Assembly: GCA_030433355.1 (NCBI GenBank)
Contig: JAUIMG010000001.1
Coordinates: forward strand, 248,001 to 312,000
Source: Bacteroidia bacterium
GTDB taxonomy: Bacteria; Bacteroidota; Bacteroidia; Flavobacteriales_E; Vicingaceae
DNA: 64,000 nt
Direction: 5' to 3'
Notes under the pieces: model-generated
Databases searched by the model: none
Seen by the model: only the letters and a program-made list of their open reading frames with translations
What the model was told of the DNA's origin: nothing
Shown: piece after piece, positions 1 to 9,400 of the stretch
Position numbering within the stretch: the first letter of the stretch is position 1
Layout: every line of letters begins with the position of its first letter
Translations under genes and position numbers: made by a program

Positions 1-94
1 TATTGTAAATAGAAATACTATGCCCTCCAAGCTCAATCAATTTAAACTCTAAGGCTTGTCTTATAGTTTCTAATATTTCTTTAAGCTTTTCCAT
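1..94 (-). CDS. N-terminus of an unidentified protein, possibly MscS-type channel (partial)
   Basis: An ATG at 94-92 on the minus strand opens a frame of about 31 codons that runs off the window edge. It begins MEKLKEILETIRQALEF and continues with an Ile/Leu/Gly-rich stretch. Start regions of this kind are common in small MscS-family mechanosensitive channels of Bacteroidota, but too little is present to be sure. It lies 9 nt after the dnaG stop, so it is probably the last known member of the rlmN-dnaG operon. Confidence 0.4.
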   Translation of the reverse strand, partial: MEKLKEILETIRQALEFKLIELGGHSISIYN

Positions 95-103
95 TTAGCA
101 TCT

Positions 104-2050
104 TTATCTTAAAACGATTCTACCAAGTTCTTCAGCAAGTTTTATTTTAGCCACATTTAATTTTTGGATATCTCTTAATAAACTTTCGTGGTTTGACTCT
201 TTGTCTTTAAGTTCTTCTTGCTTTAACTGTATTAACTCTATAACTTTCCCTAAACGCCAAGAACATATCCCTTTGTGAATCTTCTTAGGCAAAACCTCAT
301 CTTCTGTTATTGTCAGTATATTATGTTTATCCCTCCAATTAACACTTAAGGTGTATTTTTCCAAAAGACTTTCAATAACAAAACTGCTAATATCCTTTTC
401 CTCTGAAGAAACTAATGACTGCTCTACTTTTTCGTAAGGCCTATGATTGTTCTCTTTGATGTAGTTATATATCTTTTGATAGGTTACATTATTAAAGCTC
501 AAAGCATCTAATTCTATCTCATCGAAAATAAAATCTTTAACTGTCACAGAAATATCCTTTTCATCATCATCCTTTACGGTTATTTCGTTGGTTGCATATT
601 TCAATAGAGTGATAATAATATCCTTCTCTTGATGATCCATACCGTTCTCTACTTCCTTCTCTTGCTTTGGTTGCAAGGAAAACTCCTCTTCTGGTGGCTG
701 ATAGTCATCTTGCTTGTATGGTTGAGATAAATTTCTTTTTCTTGCTCTATTTAGTTCAAAGAGCAATGTTTGTTCATCTATTTCTAATAACCTGCTGCAT
801 TCTTGAACAAATAAGGCTCTATTTATGGGCTCTGGAATAACACTAATAGAAGCCACAATATCTTTAATTAACGCTGCCTTCTTAATTGGGTCGCCTTCCG
901 TTTCTTGAAGAAGTAAATCTGTTTTAAAGCTGATGAAATTTTTAGATTCATTTGATAGAAATTTATTTAGATCTTCTGTACTATGCGCTTTAGCAAATGA
1001 ATCTGGGTCTTGTCCTTCAGGAAATCTTACAACTTTTACATTTAGCCCTTCTGAAAGAATCATATCAATCCCTCTAAAAGAAGCCTTTATACCTGCCGCA
1101 TCACCATCAAATAGTATAGTAATATTTTGACTGTAGCGCTTTATCAGTCTAATCTGCTCCGCTGTTAAAGAGGTACCGGAAGATGAAACCACATTTTCTA
1201 TTCCACATTGATGGAAGGAAATAACATCTGTGTAACCTTCTACCAAATAGCAATTGTCATTTTCTATGATGCTTTTCTTAGCATAATTTAAACCATAGAG
1301 AACTTTACTTTTTGAATATATATCTGATTCCGGCGAGTTTAAATACTTAGCTTCTTTTTTATCGGATTTTAAAGTTCTTCCTCCAAAAGCTATAACCCTC
1401 CCGGATATATTCTTAATTGGAAATATCACCCTACCCTTAAATCTATCAATCTTCTTAACTACTTCCTCTTTCTCATTTCTTTTAACTATCGTTAAGCCTG
1501 TTTTTTCTAGGTATTCTAATTTATAACCACTTTCAATGGCTGAGTTTGTAAAAGCCTCCCATTGATCAAGAGCATAACCTAAATTAAATTTTTCTATAAT
1601 CTCTTCACGGAAGCCCCTCTCTTTAAAATAACTTAATCCAATTTGCTTGCCTTCTTCAGACTTATGGAGCTGATCTATGAAATAATTCTCTGCAAACTGG
1701 GAGACTAGAAACAAGCTCTCCTTTTCGTTTCCTGCTTGCAGCTGTTCTGGACTTAACTCCTCCTCTTCAATTTCAATATTATACTTATTAGCAAGGAAAC
1801 GAAGCGCTTCAGGGTAGCTATATTGTTCATGATCCATAATAAAATTAACGGAACCCCCACCTTTGCCACAACCAAAGCATTTGTAAATACCTTTTGCCGG
1901 AGACACAGTAAAAGAAGGTGTTTTCTCATTATGAAATGGACAAAGACCTAGAAGGTTAGCTCCTCTTTTTTTGAGCTGAACATACTCCCCCACCACTTCA
2001 TCAATGGCAGCAGTTTCAATTATCTCATCTACTTTATCCTTAGGTATCAA
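104..2050 (-). CDS. dnaG: DNA primase DnaG
   Basis: Synthesises the RNA primers for lagging-strand replication together with the replicative helicase DnaB. The 648-residue product has the CHC2 zinc finger at the N-terminus (C37, H40, C58, C61), then the catalytic core with the TOPRIM motifs EGYTD (near residue 270) and DGDAAG (near 318), and a less conserved C-terminal helicase-binding part. Length and domain order are normal for the family. The gene starts 17 nt after the MORN lipoprotein gene, so it is probably co-transcribed from the rlmN promoter; this linkage to polyprenyl synthase and rlmN is local context, not a functional requirement. Confidence 0.97.
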   Translation of the reverse strand: MIPKDKVDEIIETAAIDEVVGEYVQLKKRGANLLGLCPFHNEKTPSFTVSPAKGIYKCFGCGKGGGSVNFIMDHEQYSYPEALRFLANKYNIEIEEEELSPEQLQAGNEKESLFLVSQFAENYFIDQLHKSEEGKQIGLSYFKERGFREEIIEKFNLGYALDQWEAFTNSAIESGYKLEYLEKTGLTIVKRNEKEEVVKKIDRFKGRVIFPIKNISGRVIAFGGRTLKSDKKEAKYLNSPESDIYSKSKVLYGLNYAKKSIIENDNCYLVEGYTDVISFHQCGIENVVSSSGTSLTAEQIRLIKRYSQNITILFDGDAAGIKASFRGIDMILSEGLNVKVVRFPEGQDPDSFAKAHSTEDLNKFLSNESKNFISFKTDLLLQETEGDPIKKAALIKDIVASISVIPEPINRALFVQECSRLLEIDEQTLLFELNRARKRNLSQPYKQDDYQPPEEEFSLQPKQEKEVENGMDHQEKDIIITLLKYATNEITVKDDDEKDISVTVKDFIFDEIELDALSFNNVTYQKIYNYIKENNHRPYEKVEQSLVSSEEKDISSFVIESLLEKYTLSVNWRDKHNILTITEDEVLPKKIHKGICSWRLGKVIELIQLKQEELKDKESNHESLLRDIQKLNVAKIKLAEELGRIVLR

Positions 2051-2066
2051 ATTGTATTTATTAACT

Positions 2067-2480
2067 TTAAGGAAGACTGTAAATTAATACAGAATCCTTC
2101 CTAGTAAGAGGCTTATCGAAATCAATTTCGTCTTTAAAGGTACCATCTTCATTCCAAATCTTCCAAACACCAATTCTCTTATGATTTTTATAATCTCCTT
2201 GTAGTTTTTTCTTGCCATTTTCATAGTACACGATAGAATACCCGTCTCTTTTACCTCTTTTATATCTTCCTTCGCTCCACTTTATTCCAGATTTGTAATA
2301 AAAATTCCAAACGCCATGTCTTTCTCCATTTAGCAATATCCCTTCTATCTTTTTTACCCCATCATCATAATACTCAACATAGTTTTTTTCAACTTTTGGC
2401 TCAACTACTTTATTCTCTTTTGAATTGCTACCGCAGGCAAAATTTAGCGCTATTAATAAAGGTAAAAAATAAATTCTCAT
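2067..2480 (-). CDS. MORN-repeat lipoprotein
   Basis: A 137-residue secreted protein with a short signal sequence and a lipobox ending at Cys16 (LNFAC), so it should be lipid-anchored. The rest consists of about three MORN_2-type repeats (residues 38-112) of the pattern YYxxGxKxxEGxxxNGxRxGxW, seen in many Bacteroidota proteins annotated as YwqK-like. No catalytic residues are visible and the substrate or partner is unknown; the YwqK antitoxin label should not be taken as function. Its ATG overlaps the stop codon of the upstream polyprenyl synthase gene by one base, which points to translational coupling. Confidence 0.8.
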   Translation of the reverse strand: MRIYFLPLLIALNFACGSNSKENKVVEPKVEKNYVEYYDDGVKKIEGILLNGERHGVWNFYYKSGIKWSEGRYKRGKRDGYSIVYYENGKKKLQGDYKNHKRIGVWKIWNEDGTFKDEIDFDKPLTRKDSVLIYSLP

Positions 2481-3457
2481 TAGTGTTCTCTATTTACAGT
2501 ATACAAAACTAAACCCTCCAACGAATTTCTTGCTTCATTTTCTGGAAACTCTTTTAAAATTTTTAAAGCTTTATCTTTAAACTCAATCATCTTTTCTGTA
2601 GCATACTCAATTCCTCCATTATCAAAAACAAATTGAATTACCTTGGCAACTTTCTTATTATCATTGTTATTGTTTTTTACAATTGAAATCACCCTTTTGG
2701 CTTCGGATTTATTTGCTTTACTCAGGGCATGGATCAATGGCAAAGTCATTTTCTTTTCTTTAATGTCAATGCCAAGTGGCTTCCCAATTTTATCTGAAGA
2801 CCCATAATCGAATAAATCATCTTTTATTTGAAAACATATACCTACATATTCTCCAAATTGCCTCATCTTCTCAACAACTTCTGCATTTTGCTTGGCAGAC
2901 TCAGCACCTGTAGCACAACAAGAAGCAATTAATGTGGCAGTCTTTTTTCTAATAATATCAAAGTAGACCTCTTCCTTTATATCCAGCTTTCTTGCTTTTT
3001 CAATCTGCAAAAGTTCTCCTTCACTCATTAGTCTAACGGAATGACTAACTATTCTGAGCAATTCAAATTCATTCTTCTCTACAGAAAGTAATAGACCTCT
3101 AGATAAAAGATAATCCCCTACTAAAACGGCTATTTTATTTTTCCATAATGCGTTGATACTAAAAAACCCTCTTCTTTTGTACGATTCATCTACTACATCA
3201 TCATGAACCAAAGTTGCAGTATGCAACAACTCTATTAAAGAGGCCGCGGTATAAGTAGATTCATTGGTCTCACCGAATAACTTGGCACTCAGAAAGACAA
3301 ACATAGGTCGCATTTGCTTGCCCTTGCGTTTAACAATGTAGTGGGTGATTTTATCCAATAAAGGCACAGTACTTTTCATGCTAGATCGAAAGTGCTTTTC
3401 GAAAGCTTGCATTTCTTTTTCTATTGGACTTTTTATCTTTTTTATGCTTATCGACAT
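2480..3457 (-). CDS. Polyprenyl (octaprenyl/solanesyl-type) diphosphate synthase
   Basis: A trans-prenyltransferase that extends an allylic diphosphate with isopentenyl diphosphate, most likely to make the menaquinone side chain. Both aspartate-rich motifs are present: DDVVD at about residues 86-90 and DDLFD at about 213-217, with the RRG motif that follows the first motif in this family. The frame is open to 3520, but that start would overlap rlmN; the ATG at 3457 (MSISIKK) lies 20 nt after the rlmN stop and gives 325 residues, the usual length. Chain length of the product cannot be read with certainty from the sequence. Confidence 0.92.
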   Translation of the reverse strand: MSISIKKIKSPIEKEMQAFEKHFRSSMKSTVPLLDKITHYIVKRKGKQMRPMFVFLSAKLFGETNESTYTAASLIELLHTATLVHDDVVDESYKRRGFFSINALWKNKIAVLVGDYLLSRGLLLSVEKNEFELLRIVSHSVRLMSEGELLQIEKARKLDIKEEVYFDIIRKKTATLIASCCATGAESAKQNAEVVEKMRQFGEYVGICFQIKDDLFDYGSSDKIGKPLGIDIKEKKMTLPLIHALSKANKSEAKRVISIVKNNNNDNKKVAKVIQFVFDNGGIEYATEKMIEFKDKALKILKEFPENEARNSLEGLVLYTVNREH

Positions 3458-3477
3458 AGAACAGTAAAAATACTCTA

Positions 3478-4536
3478 TTACAACATTACAGCCTTGTTCT
3501 TGTTGGCCAATTGTCCGCAAGCAGCATCAATATCTTTCCCTCGACTTCTTCTTATATTGACAATTAAGTTTTTACTTTCTAAATATGCAGCAAAAGCATC
3601 CACATTCTGTGGTTCAGCTTGCTGAAACTCTCCATCATCAATTGGATTGTATTCTATTATATTTATTTTGCATGGAACCGCTTTACAAAACTCAGCAAGC
3701 TCTTGAGCATCTTCAATTTGGTCATTAAAATCCTTAAAAATTATATATTCATAAGTAACTCTAGTCTGTGTTTTCTCATAGAAATATATTAAAGCCTCCT
3801 TTAAAACCTCTAAATTATTTTGCTCATTTATAGGCATTATTCTATTCCGCTTCAGGTCATTTGCAGCATGTAGCGATAAAGCAAGGTTAAACTTAACTTC
3901 ATCATCTCCTAGTTTCCTAATCATTTTAGCGATTCCGGCTGTAGATACTGTAATCCTCTTTGGAGACATTCCTAAGCCATCTTTTGAGGTTATTTTTTCA
4001 ATAGATTTTAATACTTGACTGTAATTTAACAAAGGCTCTCCCATTCCCATATATACAACATTTGAGAGAGGTCTTTGGTAATGTTTTTCTGCTTGCTCTT
4101 TTATTATAGCAACTTGATCATATATCTCATCAAAATGTATATTTCGCATTAGTTTCAACTTACCTGTTGCACAAAAGGCACAATTTAAACTACAACCAAC
4201 TTGGGAGGAAATACATGCTGTCATGCGTTTATTTGAAGGTATAAGAACTCCTTCTGTAATTCTTCCATCCGCAAGCTTGAATGCATTTTTAATGGTAGTA
4301 TCATCACTAATTTGCTCCTCAGCAACTGAAACTGCAGGAAGAGTAAAATTATTTTCTAATAATTCTCTAGTTTTTATTGAAAGGTTAGTCATTTCTTGAA
4401 ATGACCTAGCAGACTTAATCCATAACCATTCATAAAGTTGTTTAGCTCGAAAAGGTTTATCACCATTCTCAATAAAAAACTCTTTTAGTTCTTCTAAAGA
4501 TTGATGACGAATATTTAGCTTGGAATTAATCTTCAT
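3478..4536 (-). CDS. rlmN: Dual-specificity 23S rRNA/tRNA adenine C2-methyltransferase RlmN
   Basis: Radical SAM enzyme that methylates A2503 of 23S rRNA and A37 of some tRNAs. The 4Fe-4S ligands are in the motif GCSLNCAFC (C115, C119, C122), and a conserved C-terminal cysteine in the motif AACGQL fits the catalytic Cys of the ping-pong mechanism. An ATG at 4545 is also in frame, but it overlaps the predicted -7 promoter box at 4543-4550, so the ATG at 4536 (MKINSK, 352 residues) is preferred. First gene of the operon that ends with dnaG; divergent from the amidohydrolase with 32 bp between starts. Confidence 0.95.
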   Translation of the reverse strand: MKINSKLNIRHQSLEELKEFFIENGDKPFRAKQLYEWLWIKSARSFQEMTNLSIKTRELLENNFTLPAVSVAEEQISDDTTIKNAFKLADGRITEGVLIPSNKRMTACISSQVGCSLNCAFCATGKLKLMRNIHFDEIYDQVAIIKEQAEKHYQRPLSNVVYMGMGEPLLNYSQVLKSIEKITSKDGLGMSPKRITVSTAGIAKMIRKLGDDEVKFNLALSLHAANDLKRNRIMPINEQNNLEVLKEALIYFYEKTQTRVTYEYIIFKDFNDQIEDAQELAEFCKAVPCKINIIEYNPIDDGEFQQAEPQNVDAFAAYLESKNLIVNIRRSRGKDIDAACGQLANKNKAVML

Positions 4537-4542
4537 GCTAGG

Positions 4543-4550
4543 CAAAGTTA
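4543..4550 (-). promoter_or_regulatory. Sigma-A -7 element of rlmN
   Basis: Minus strand reads TAacTTTG, a full match to the Bacteroidota -7 consensus TAnnTTTG, 6 nt before the ATG at 4536. Transcription should therefore start at or next to the start codon. I do not see a clear -33 TTTG. It lies only 5 bp from the opposing box at 4556-4563. Confidence 0.65.
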
Positions 4551-4555
4551 ATCTT

Positions 4556-4563
4556 TATTTTTG
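4556..4563 (+). promoter_or_regulatory. Sigma-A -7 element of the amidohydrolase gene
   Basis: TAttTTTG on plus, 5 nt before the GTG start at 4569, predicting a leaderless or nearly leaderless mRNA. Back to back with the rlmN box. Confidence 0.65.
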
Positions 4564-4568
4564 CCCCT

Positions 4569-5741
4569 GTGAAAATAGACTACCTACATACAGATTACCT
4601 TTTTACAGGAGATGGGAGTGTAATAAAAAATGGGTTTATTGGCATTGATGAGAATGGAACAATTAAGGAATTGGGAATTACAAATGATTCCATAAAGACC
4701 AAAGGAAAATACTTAGAAGGCGGAATTTCTCCTGCATTCATTAATACTCATTGCCACTTAGAACTATCTCATTTAAAGGATAAAGTCGAAAGAAAAACAG
4801 GCCTTGTAGGCTTTATCAAAAAACTTCAATCTATAAGAGATACAAATCTTGATAATGTGGCAAATTCTATGCAAGATTCTGATATTGCCATGTGGGAAGA
4901 AGGCATAGCAGCTGTTGGAGATATTTCTAATAGTGAAATAAGCTTCGAAACAAAAGCTCACTCAAAACTTAACTATGTTACTTTTATAGAACTATTTGGC
5001 TTCGATGATAAGAAAGCAAAGCAACTATTTGAGAAAGGATCACAATTATATACCAAGGCAAAAGAATTAGGCTTGAAAGCCAATATAGTTCCTCATAGTC
5101 CTTATTCTGTTTCTAGAAAACTGTTAGAATTGATTTTCCATTCCTCAAATGGAGCAACAGTTAGTATTCATAATCAAGAAACTTCCTCAGAAAATGAAAT
5201 GTATATAAAAGCTAAAGGGAAGCTTATGGAAATGCTAAATGAATTTAATATAGATACTTCTAATTTTAAATCTAATGGCAAAAGCTCTCTTTTAAGTTAT
5301 TTGAATTTAATCCCTAAGGAAACTCCTCTTCTTTTAATTCATAATACTTTTAGTTCTGAAAATGATATAAAAGTGGCCTCTCAAAAGCATCCTAATATTT
5401 TTTGGGGCCTTTGTCCTAAAGCTAATCTCTACATAGAAAACAGACTACCTCAGATTGATCTCTTTTACAATGAAAATTTAAAATGTACTATCGGAACAGA
5501 TAGTTTGGCTTCAAACAACAAGTTATCTATCTTGGATGAACTAAAAACTATTCATAATAAATTCCCACTTATCCCTCTTCCTAAATTAATAGAATGGGCT
5601 TGTAAAAATGGTGCAGATGCGTTGCAATTAGAAGAATTAGGAATCTTTGAGAAGGGTAAAAAACCTGGAATCGTCCATTTAAAAAACCTCACTAAGGATG
5701 GAAATCTTAAAAAAGAGACTACTGTGAAAAGGGTTTACTAG
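4569..5741 (+). CDS. Metal-dependent amidohydrolase/deaminase family protein
   Basis: A 390-residue member of the amidohydrolase superfamily. Metal ligands are visible as HCH at residues 61-63 (NTHCHLELSH), a PHSPYS histidine, IHNQE, and the late aspartate in GTDSLASN. The HCHLE signature resembles chlorohydrolase/SsnA and aminofutalosine deaminase relatives, so a deaminase acting on a purine-like compound is plausible, but the substrate cannot be assigned. The start is GTG at 4569; the promoter box 5 nt upstream excludes any longer form. No signal peptide, so cytoplasmic. Its stop overlaps the stop of the convergent ispD gene by 4 bp. Confidence 0.82.
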   Translation: MKIDYLHTDYLFTGDGSVIKNGFIGIDENGTIKELGITNDSIKTKGKYLEGGISPAFINTHCHLELSHLKDKVERKTGLVGFIKKLQSIRDTNLDNVANSMQDSDIAMWEEGIAAVGDISNSEISFETKAHSKLNYVTFIELFGFDDKKAKQLFEKGSQLYTKAKELGLKANIVPHSPYSVSRKLLELIFHSSNGATVSIHNQETSSENEMYIKAKGKLMEMLNEFNIDTSNFKSNGKSSLLSYLNLIPKETPLLLIHNTFSSENDIKVASQKHPNIFWGLCPKANLYIENRLPQIDLFYNENLKCTIGTDSLASNNKLSILDELKTIHNKFPLIPLPKLIEWACKNGADALQLEELGIFEKGKKPGIVHLKNLTKDGNLKKETTVKRVY

Positions 5742-6409
5742 TTTTTTCTCAAGCCAAGAATAGATTCTGCAATTTTTAATTCGTGAGGGTAGGTAATTTT
5801 AATATTTTCTTGATTTCCACTACATAGATTAACTACTCCTCCATTCGCTTCAAAAACAGAAGCGTCATCTGTAAACTCAGTTCGAAATTCTTTAAGATAA
5901 GCTTCCTTTATAAGGCTTGATTGAAAACATTGAGGAGTTTGAACTAACTTAAACTGAGTCCTATCTACGGAAACTGAAGAGTGATGTTCTAGCTTCCTTA
6001 AAGAATCAGAGCAATCAATTACCGGTATAGCACTCCCTTCCTCTTCAGCCAGTAGAAATACATTTTTAATTGTATTCTGAGAAACTAATGGTCTAACAGA
6101 GTCATGAATTGCGACCAAAGCATTATCCGGAATGAATTCTAATCCAGACTTAACTGATTCAAATCTACTATCTCCACCAATGGCTACAATCAATTTTGAA
6201 TAAATTGTTTTTGCAGTAATATCTTTCCAATAATTTAACTGATTCTTTGGTAATACAACTACTAGTTTTGAAGCATCTAATGATGAGAGAAAAACATCAA
6301 TGGAATGAAAAATTATTTCTTTACCTGCAATCTTTATAAATTGTTTCGGCAAGTTACTGTCCATTCTTTCTCCCTTACCTCCGGCAACAAGAATGACAAA
6401 TTTTTCCAA
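5738..6409 (-). CDS. ispD: 2-C-methyl-D-erythritol 4-phosphate cytidylyltransferase IspD
   Basis: Third step of the MEP isoprenoid pathway: CTP plus MEP gives CDP-ME. The 223-residue protein opens with the nucleotide-binding motif VAGGKGERMDSNLPKQF and has the downstream motif IHDSVRPLV, a variant of the usual HDGARPLV, and the late SVDRTQ and DDASVFE segments. Last gene of the gldB-ftsX-queA group, starting 3 nt after queA. Because the organism also has a polyprenyl synthase nearby, it makes its isoprenoid precursors by the MEP route. Confidence 0.95.
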   Translation of the reverse strand: MEKFVILVAGGKGERMDSNLPKQFIKIAGKEIIFHSIDVFLSSLDASKLVVVLPKNQLNYWKDITAKTIYSKLIVAIGGDSRFESVKSGLEFIPDNALVAIHDSVRPLVSQNTIKNVFLLAEEEGSAIPVIDCSDSLRKLEHHSSVSVDRTQFKLVQTPQCFQSSLIKEAYLKEFRTEFTDDASVFEANGGVVNLCSGNQENIKITYPHELKIAESILGLRKN

Positions 6410-6411
6410 TT

Positions 6412-7458
6412 TTAGATAATTAGCATTGCATCACCATAGCTATAAAAACGATATTTCTCTTTTATAGCTTCTTTGTAGGCTTTCATCACTAAATCATAGC
6501 CTCCAAATGCTGCGGTCATCATTAATAAAGTAGATTCTGGCATATGAAAATTAGTAATCATCATATCTGCGATACTAAAATCATATGGTGGGAAAATAAA
6601 CTTGTTGGTCCATCCTTTATAAGGCTTTAGAAATCCATCTGTTGAAACAGAAGTTTCAACAGACCTCATAGAGGTGGTTCCAACTACACAAATTTTATTC
6701 TTTCTCTTTTTAGCATTGTTGATCATGTCAACGGTTGATTCAGGAATATTAACTTCTTCTGAATCCATCTTATGTTTGGTTAAATCTTCAACCTCAACTG
6801 GTCTAAAAGTTCCCAAGCCAACATGAAGAGTAAGTTTCGCAAACTCAACTCCTTTTATTTCTAATCTCTTTAAAAGGTTTTTGCTAAAATGCAAACCAGC
6901 TGTTGGCGCTGCAACTGCTCCCTCCTTATCTGCATAAACAGTCTGATACCTATCTTCATCTTCTGGTTCAACTTCTCTCTTTATATATTTAGGAATTGGA
7001 GTCTCCCCTAAAGATTCTATAATCTTTTTGAATTCGTCATGGGTTCCATCGAATAAAAACCTAAGAGTTCTGCCTCTAGAGGTTGTATTGTCTATTACTT
7101 CAGCTACTAAATCATCATCTCCAAAATAAAGTTTATTTCCTATCCTAATCTTTCTAGCTGGATCTACTAAAACATCCCATAATAGATTCTCACTGTTAAG
7201 TTCCCTTAATAGGAAAACTTCAATTTTAGCGCCTGTTTTTTCTTTGTTTCCATATAATCTTGCAGGAAATACTTTGGTATCGTTCATTACAAGCACATCT
7301 CCCTCATCTAAATAATCTTGAACATCTTTAAAAGTTCTGTGCTCAATGGTTCCTTCCTTTCTATTTACCACCATTAACCTTGACTCATCACGGTTTTCAC
7401 TAGGGTACTCCGCTAATAATTCAGCAGGAAGGTCAAATTTAAATTTAGATAATTTCAT
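6412..7458 (-). CDS. queA: S-adenosylmethionine:tRNA ribosyltransferase-isomerase QueA
   Basis: Transfers and isomerises the ribosyl group of SAM onto preQ1 at tRNA position 34 to give epoxyqueuosine. The 348-residue length is typical, and family motifs are seen: the N-terminal [17 protein letters not shown], the AAPTAGLHF segment, [12 protein letters not shown], and [14 protein letters not shown] near the C-terminus. An internal promoter box at 7499-7506 would let queA-ispD be expressed apart from the upstream truB genes. Confidence 0.97.
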   Translation of the reverse strand: MKLSKFKFDLPAELLAEYPSENRDESRLMVVNRKEGTIEHRTFKDVQDYLDEGDVLVMNDTKVFPARLYGNKEKTGAKIEVFLLRELNSENLLWDVLVDPARKIRIGNKLYFGDDDLVAEVIDNTTSRGRTLRFLFDGTHDEFKKIIESLGETPIPKYIKREVEPEDEDRYQTVYADKEGAVAAPTAGLHFSKNLLKRLEIKGVEFAKLTLHVGLGTFRPVEVEDLTKHKMDSEEVNIPESTVDMINNAKKRKNKICVVGTTSMRSVETSVSTDGFLKPYKGWTNKFIFPPYDFSIADMMITNFHMPESTLLMMTAAFGGYDLVMKAYKEAIKEKYRFYSYGDAMLII

Positions 7459-7498
7459 AGTTTATACTACTTTATTAGGACTCAAAAAAAATGAGGGG

Positions 7499-7506
7499 CA
7501 AATTTA
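7499..7506 (-). promoter_or_regulatory. Sigma-A -7 element of queA
   Basis: Minus strand reads TAaaTTTG in the 86-bp gap between truB and queA, 40 nt before the queA ATG. Suggests an internal promoter within the gldB-to-ispD gene row. Confidence 0.5.
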
Positions 7507-7544
7507 ATAAAAACTGCCTTACATCTCTACTTCCATTTTTCTGC

Positions 7545-8231
7545 TTAAATCTTAGCCTCCCATTCTGCAATAGTGTCGGCATTTTGAACAGAAAAATCCC
7601 CTATTGCAGTTCTTCTTAACTCCTTTAAATAGCCACCAACACCTAGATATTTACCATAGTCACTAGCAATTGAACGTATATAAGTTCCTTTAGAACAATG
7701 AATATGAAAATGCACATCAGGCAATTCTATTTTGGTAATTTTAAAAGAATAGATTTGAACTAGATTTTCTTTCAACTCTATATCATCTCCTTTTCTTGCA
7801 TGTAAATAGGCTCTTTTACCATTTATCTTCTTAGCAGAAAAAAGAGGAGGAACTTGTTTTATTTCTCCTATAAAATTCTCAACTGCACTATTTAGCAATT
7901 CTTTATTTAAATGGTCTGTTGAACTTTGAAATTCGATTTCTGTTTCTAGATCAAAGGAAGGAGTTGTTGAACCTAAACAGATTACCCCTTCATATTGCTT
8001 GCTTTGATTTTGTATTTCGCTTATTGATTTTGTTTTCCTTCCTGTACATATAATAAGCAATCCTGATGCTAAAGGATCTAAAGTACCTGCATGACCTACC
8101 TTTAACTTTTTCAGTCCAATTAACTTGGTTAAGTTGTATCTAATTTTTTTAACTACGTCAAAAGAGGTCCACCTTAGAGGTTTATCAATTAAGATAATCT
8201 TTCCATGAACGTATTCATTATCTATTTCCAA
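7545..8231 (-). CDS. truB: tRNA pseudouridine(55) synthase TruB
   Basis: Makes pseudouridine 55 in the T-loop of tRNAs. The catalytic aspartate is D52 in GHAGTLDPLASGLL, and the KPLRWTSFDVV and GTYIRSIASDYG motifs are present. At 228 residues it is a short bacterial TruB lacking the C-terminal PUA extension, as usual in Bacteroidota. It starts 6 nt after the DUF3098 gene, within the gldB-ispD row. Confidence 0.95.
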   Translation of the reverse strand: MEIDNEYVHGKIILIDKPLRWTSFDVVKKIRYNLTKLIGLKKLKVGHAGTLDPLASGLLIICTGRKTKSISEIQNQSKQYEGVICLGSTTPSFDLETEIEFQSSTDHLNKELLNSAVENFIGEIKQVPPLFSAKKINGKRAYLHARKGDDIELKENLVQIYSFKITKIELPDVHFHIHCSKGTYIRSIASDYGKYLGVGGYLKELRRTAIGDFSVQNADTIAEWEAKI

Positions 8232-8237
8232 TAGGAA

Positions 8238-8489
8238 TTATGAATTAGATCGCTGGTCTGACTTTTTTAGGATGGCATAAATAGCCAAAGCAAAACCAAT
8301 TAAAACTACTATTGGAGCAAGAGTAATTCTTCTAAAAGAAAATAATTCATCATAGTTAAAAACGGTAGGATCATCTGAACCTCCTCCTAACATTAACAAA
8401 TAACCAATAACTATGATTGCTGCCGAGATTCCAAATAAAATATAGTTTATTCTCGCAAAAGCAAATTGTTCTTCTTTCTTTTCACTCAT
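8238..8489 (-). CDS. DUF3098 small membrane protein
   Basis: An 83-residue protein with two hydrophobic segments (about 15-35 and 57-75) separated by a GGGSDDPTVFNYDELFSFRRI loop. Sequence and position right after ftsX match the DUF3098 family, a Bacteroidota-specific protein of unknown function that is nearly always next to ftsX. In many relatives an undecaprenyl-diphosphatase gene follows; here truB follows directly. Confidence 0.85.
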   Translation of the reverse strand: MSEKKEEQFAFARINYILFGISAAIIVIGYLLMLGGGSDDPTVFNYDELFSFRRITLAPIVVLIGFALAIYAILKKSDQRSNS

Positions 8490-8494
8490 AACCT

Positions 8495-9370
8495 TTAGTA
8501 TAAATCACCACTCTGCATCTTTAGAAATTTAGATACAGCCATTGATGTGGAGAACCACGAAATTACTATTCCTAGCACAATTACACTAAGGAATAGAATG
8601 ATATAATCGTTAAAGTTTTGTAATTCTATGAATTCTGGTATATTATTCTGAACAGAATAGATAACTCCTAAGAGCAATAAAAGAGAAATAACCCCACTCA
8701 AAAATCCATTTAAAATACTTCTTAAAATAAATGGCCTTTTAATAAATCCTCCTGTTGCTCCTACTAATTGCATTGTCTTTATTAAAAACCTTTTACTGTA
8801 AATGGCTAATCTGATGGTGTTATTTATAAGGGCGATTACTATAATTAATAATAATAAACTAAAGCCTAATAAAACCACTCCAATTTTTCTAATATTCCTG
8901 TTCACTTCAGACAGCAAGTCTTTCTGTATAACCACCTCTTTAACCAATGGAGACTTTGATAATTCTTTTTCAATTTTTGAAATATTTTCAGATTCTGCAA
9001 AATCTGCATTCAAAAACACATCAATACTTGCTGTTAGAGGATTAAACCCAAGAAAGTCTACAAAATCTTCTCCTAAATCTTTTTTCATCAAATCAGCAGC
9101 CTCTTCAGAACTTACAAAAACGGTTCTTTTCACATATTCTTTAGACTCTAAAGATGATTGGAGTTCATTTATTTGAGATTGCATAACATTCTCTTTTAAA
9201 TAAAGAGATAAACCAATATTTTCTTTTACATAATTAGAAACTCTTTTAGCATTTAAAAGTATTAAGCCCAACATTCCAAGCATAAATAGCACTAATGAAA
9301 TACTAATAATAGTAGATAAATAAGAAGTTTTTACTTTTCCCTTGAAAGGTTTCTTTTCACTCTTAACCAT
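8495..9370 (-). CDS. ftsX: Cell division protein FtsX
   Basis: The permease-like partner of the ATPase FtsE, which links divisome constriction to peptidoglycan hydrolase activation. The 291-residue chain has a lysine-rich cytoplasmic start, one membrane segment near residues 20-40, an extracytoplasmic domain, and three further membrane segments from about 165 to the C-terminus, which is the FtsX layout. ftsE is not in the window. The gene lies between gldC and DUF3098 in one transcription direction. Confidence 0.93.
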   Translation of the reverse strand: MVKSEKKPFKGKVKTSYLSTIISISLVLFMLGMLGLILLNAKRVSNYVKENIGLSLYLKENVMQSQINELQSSLESKEYVKRTVFVSSEEAADLMKKDLGEDFVDFLGFNPLTASIDVFLNADFAESENISKIEKELSKSPLVKEVVIQKDLLSEVNRNIRKIGVVLLGFSLLLLIIVIALINNTIRLAIYSKRFLIKTMQLVGATGGFIKRPFILRSILNGFLSGVISLLLLLGVIYSVQNNIPEFIELQNFNDYIILFLSVIVLGIVISWFSTSMAVSKFLKMQSGDLY

Positions 9371-9400
9371 GAACCTATTTTAAAATAATTAAGCCTGTTT

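Noticed and set aside
2067-2480. YwqK-type antitoxin of a toxin-antitoxin pair
   Set aside because: The protein is a MORN-repeat lipoprotein with signal peptide and no toxin gene is adjacent; the antitoxin label is transferred without support.
8802-9176. A 124-codon plus ORF
   Set aside because: Antisense shadow of ftsX, which has clear membrane topology and family motifs.
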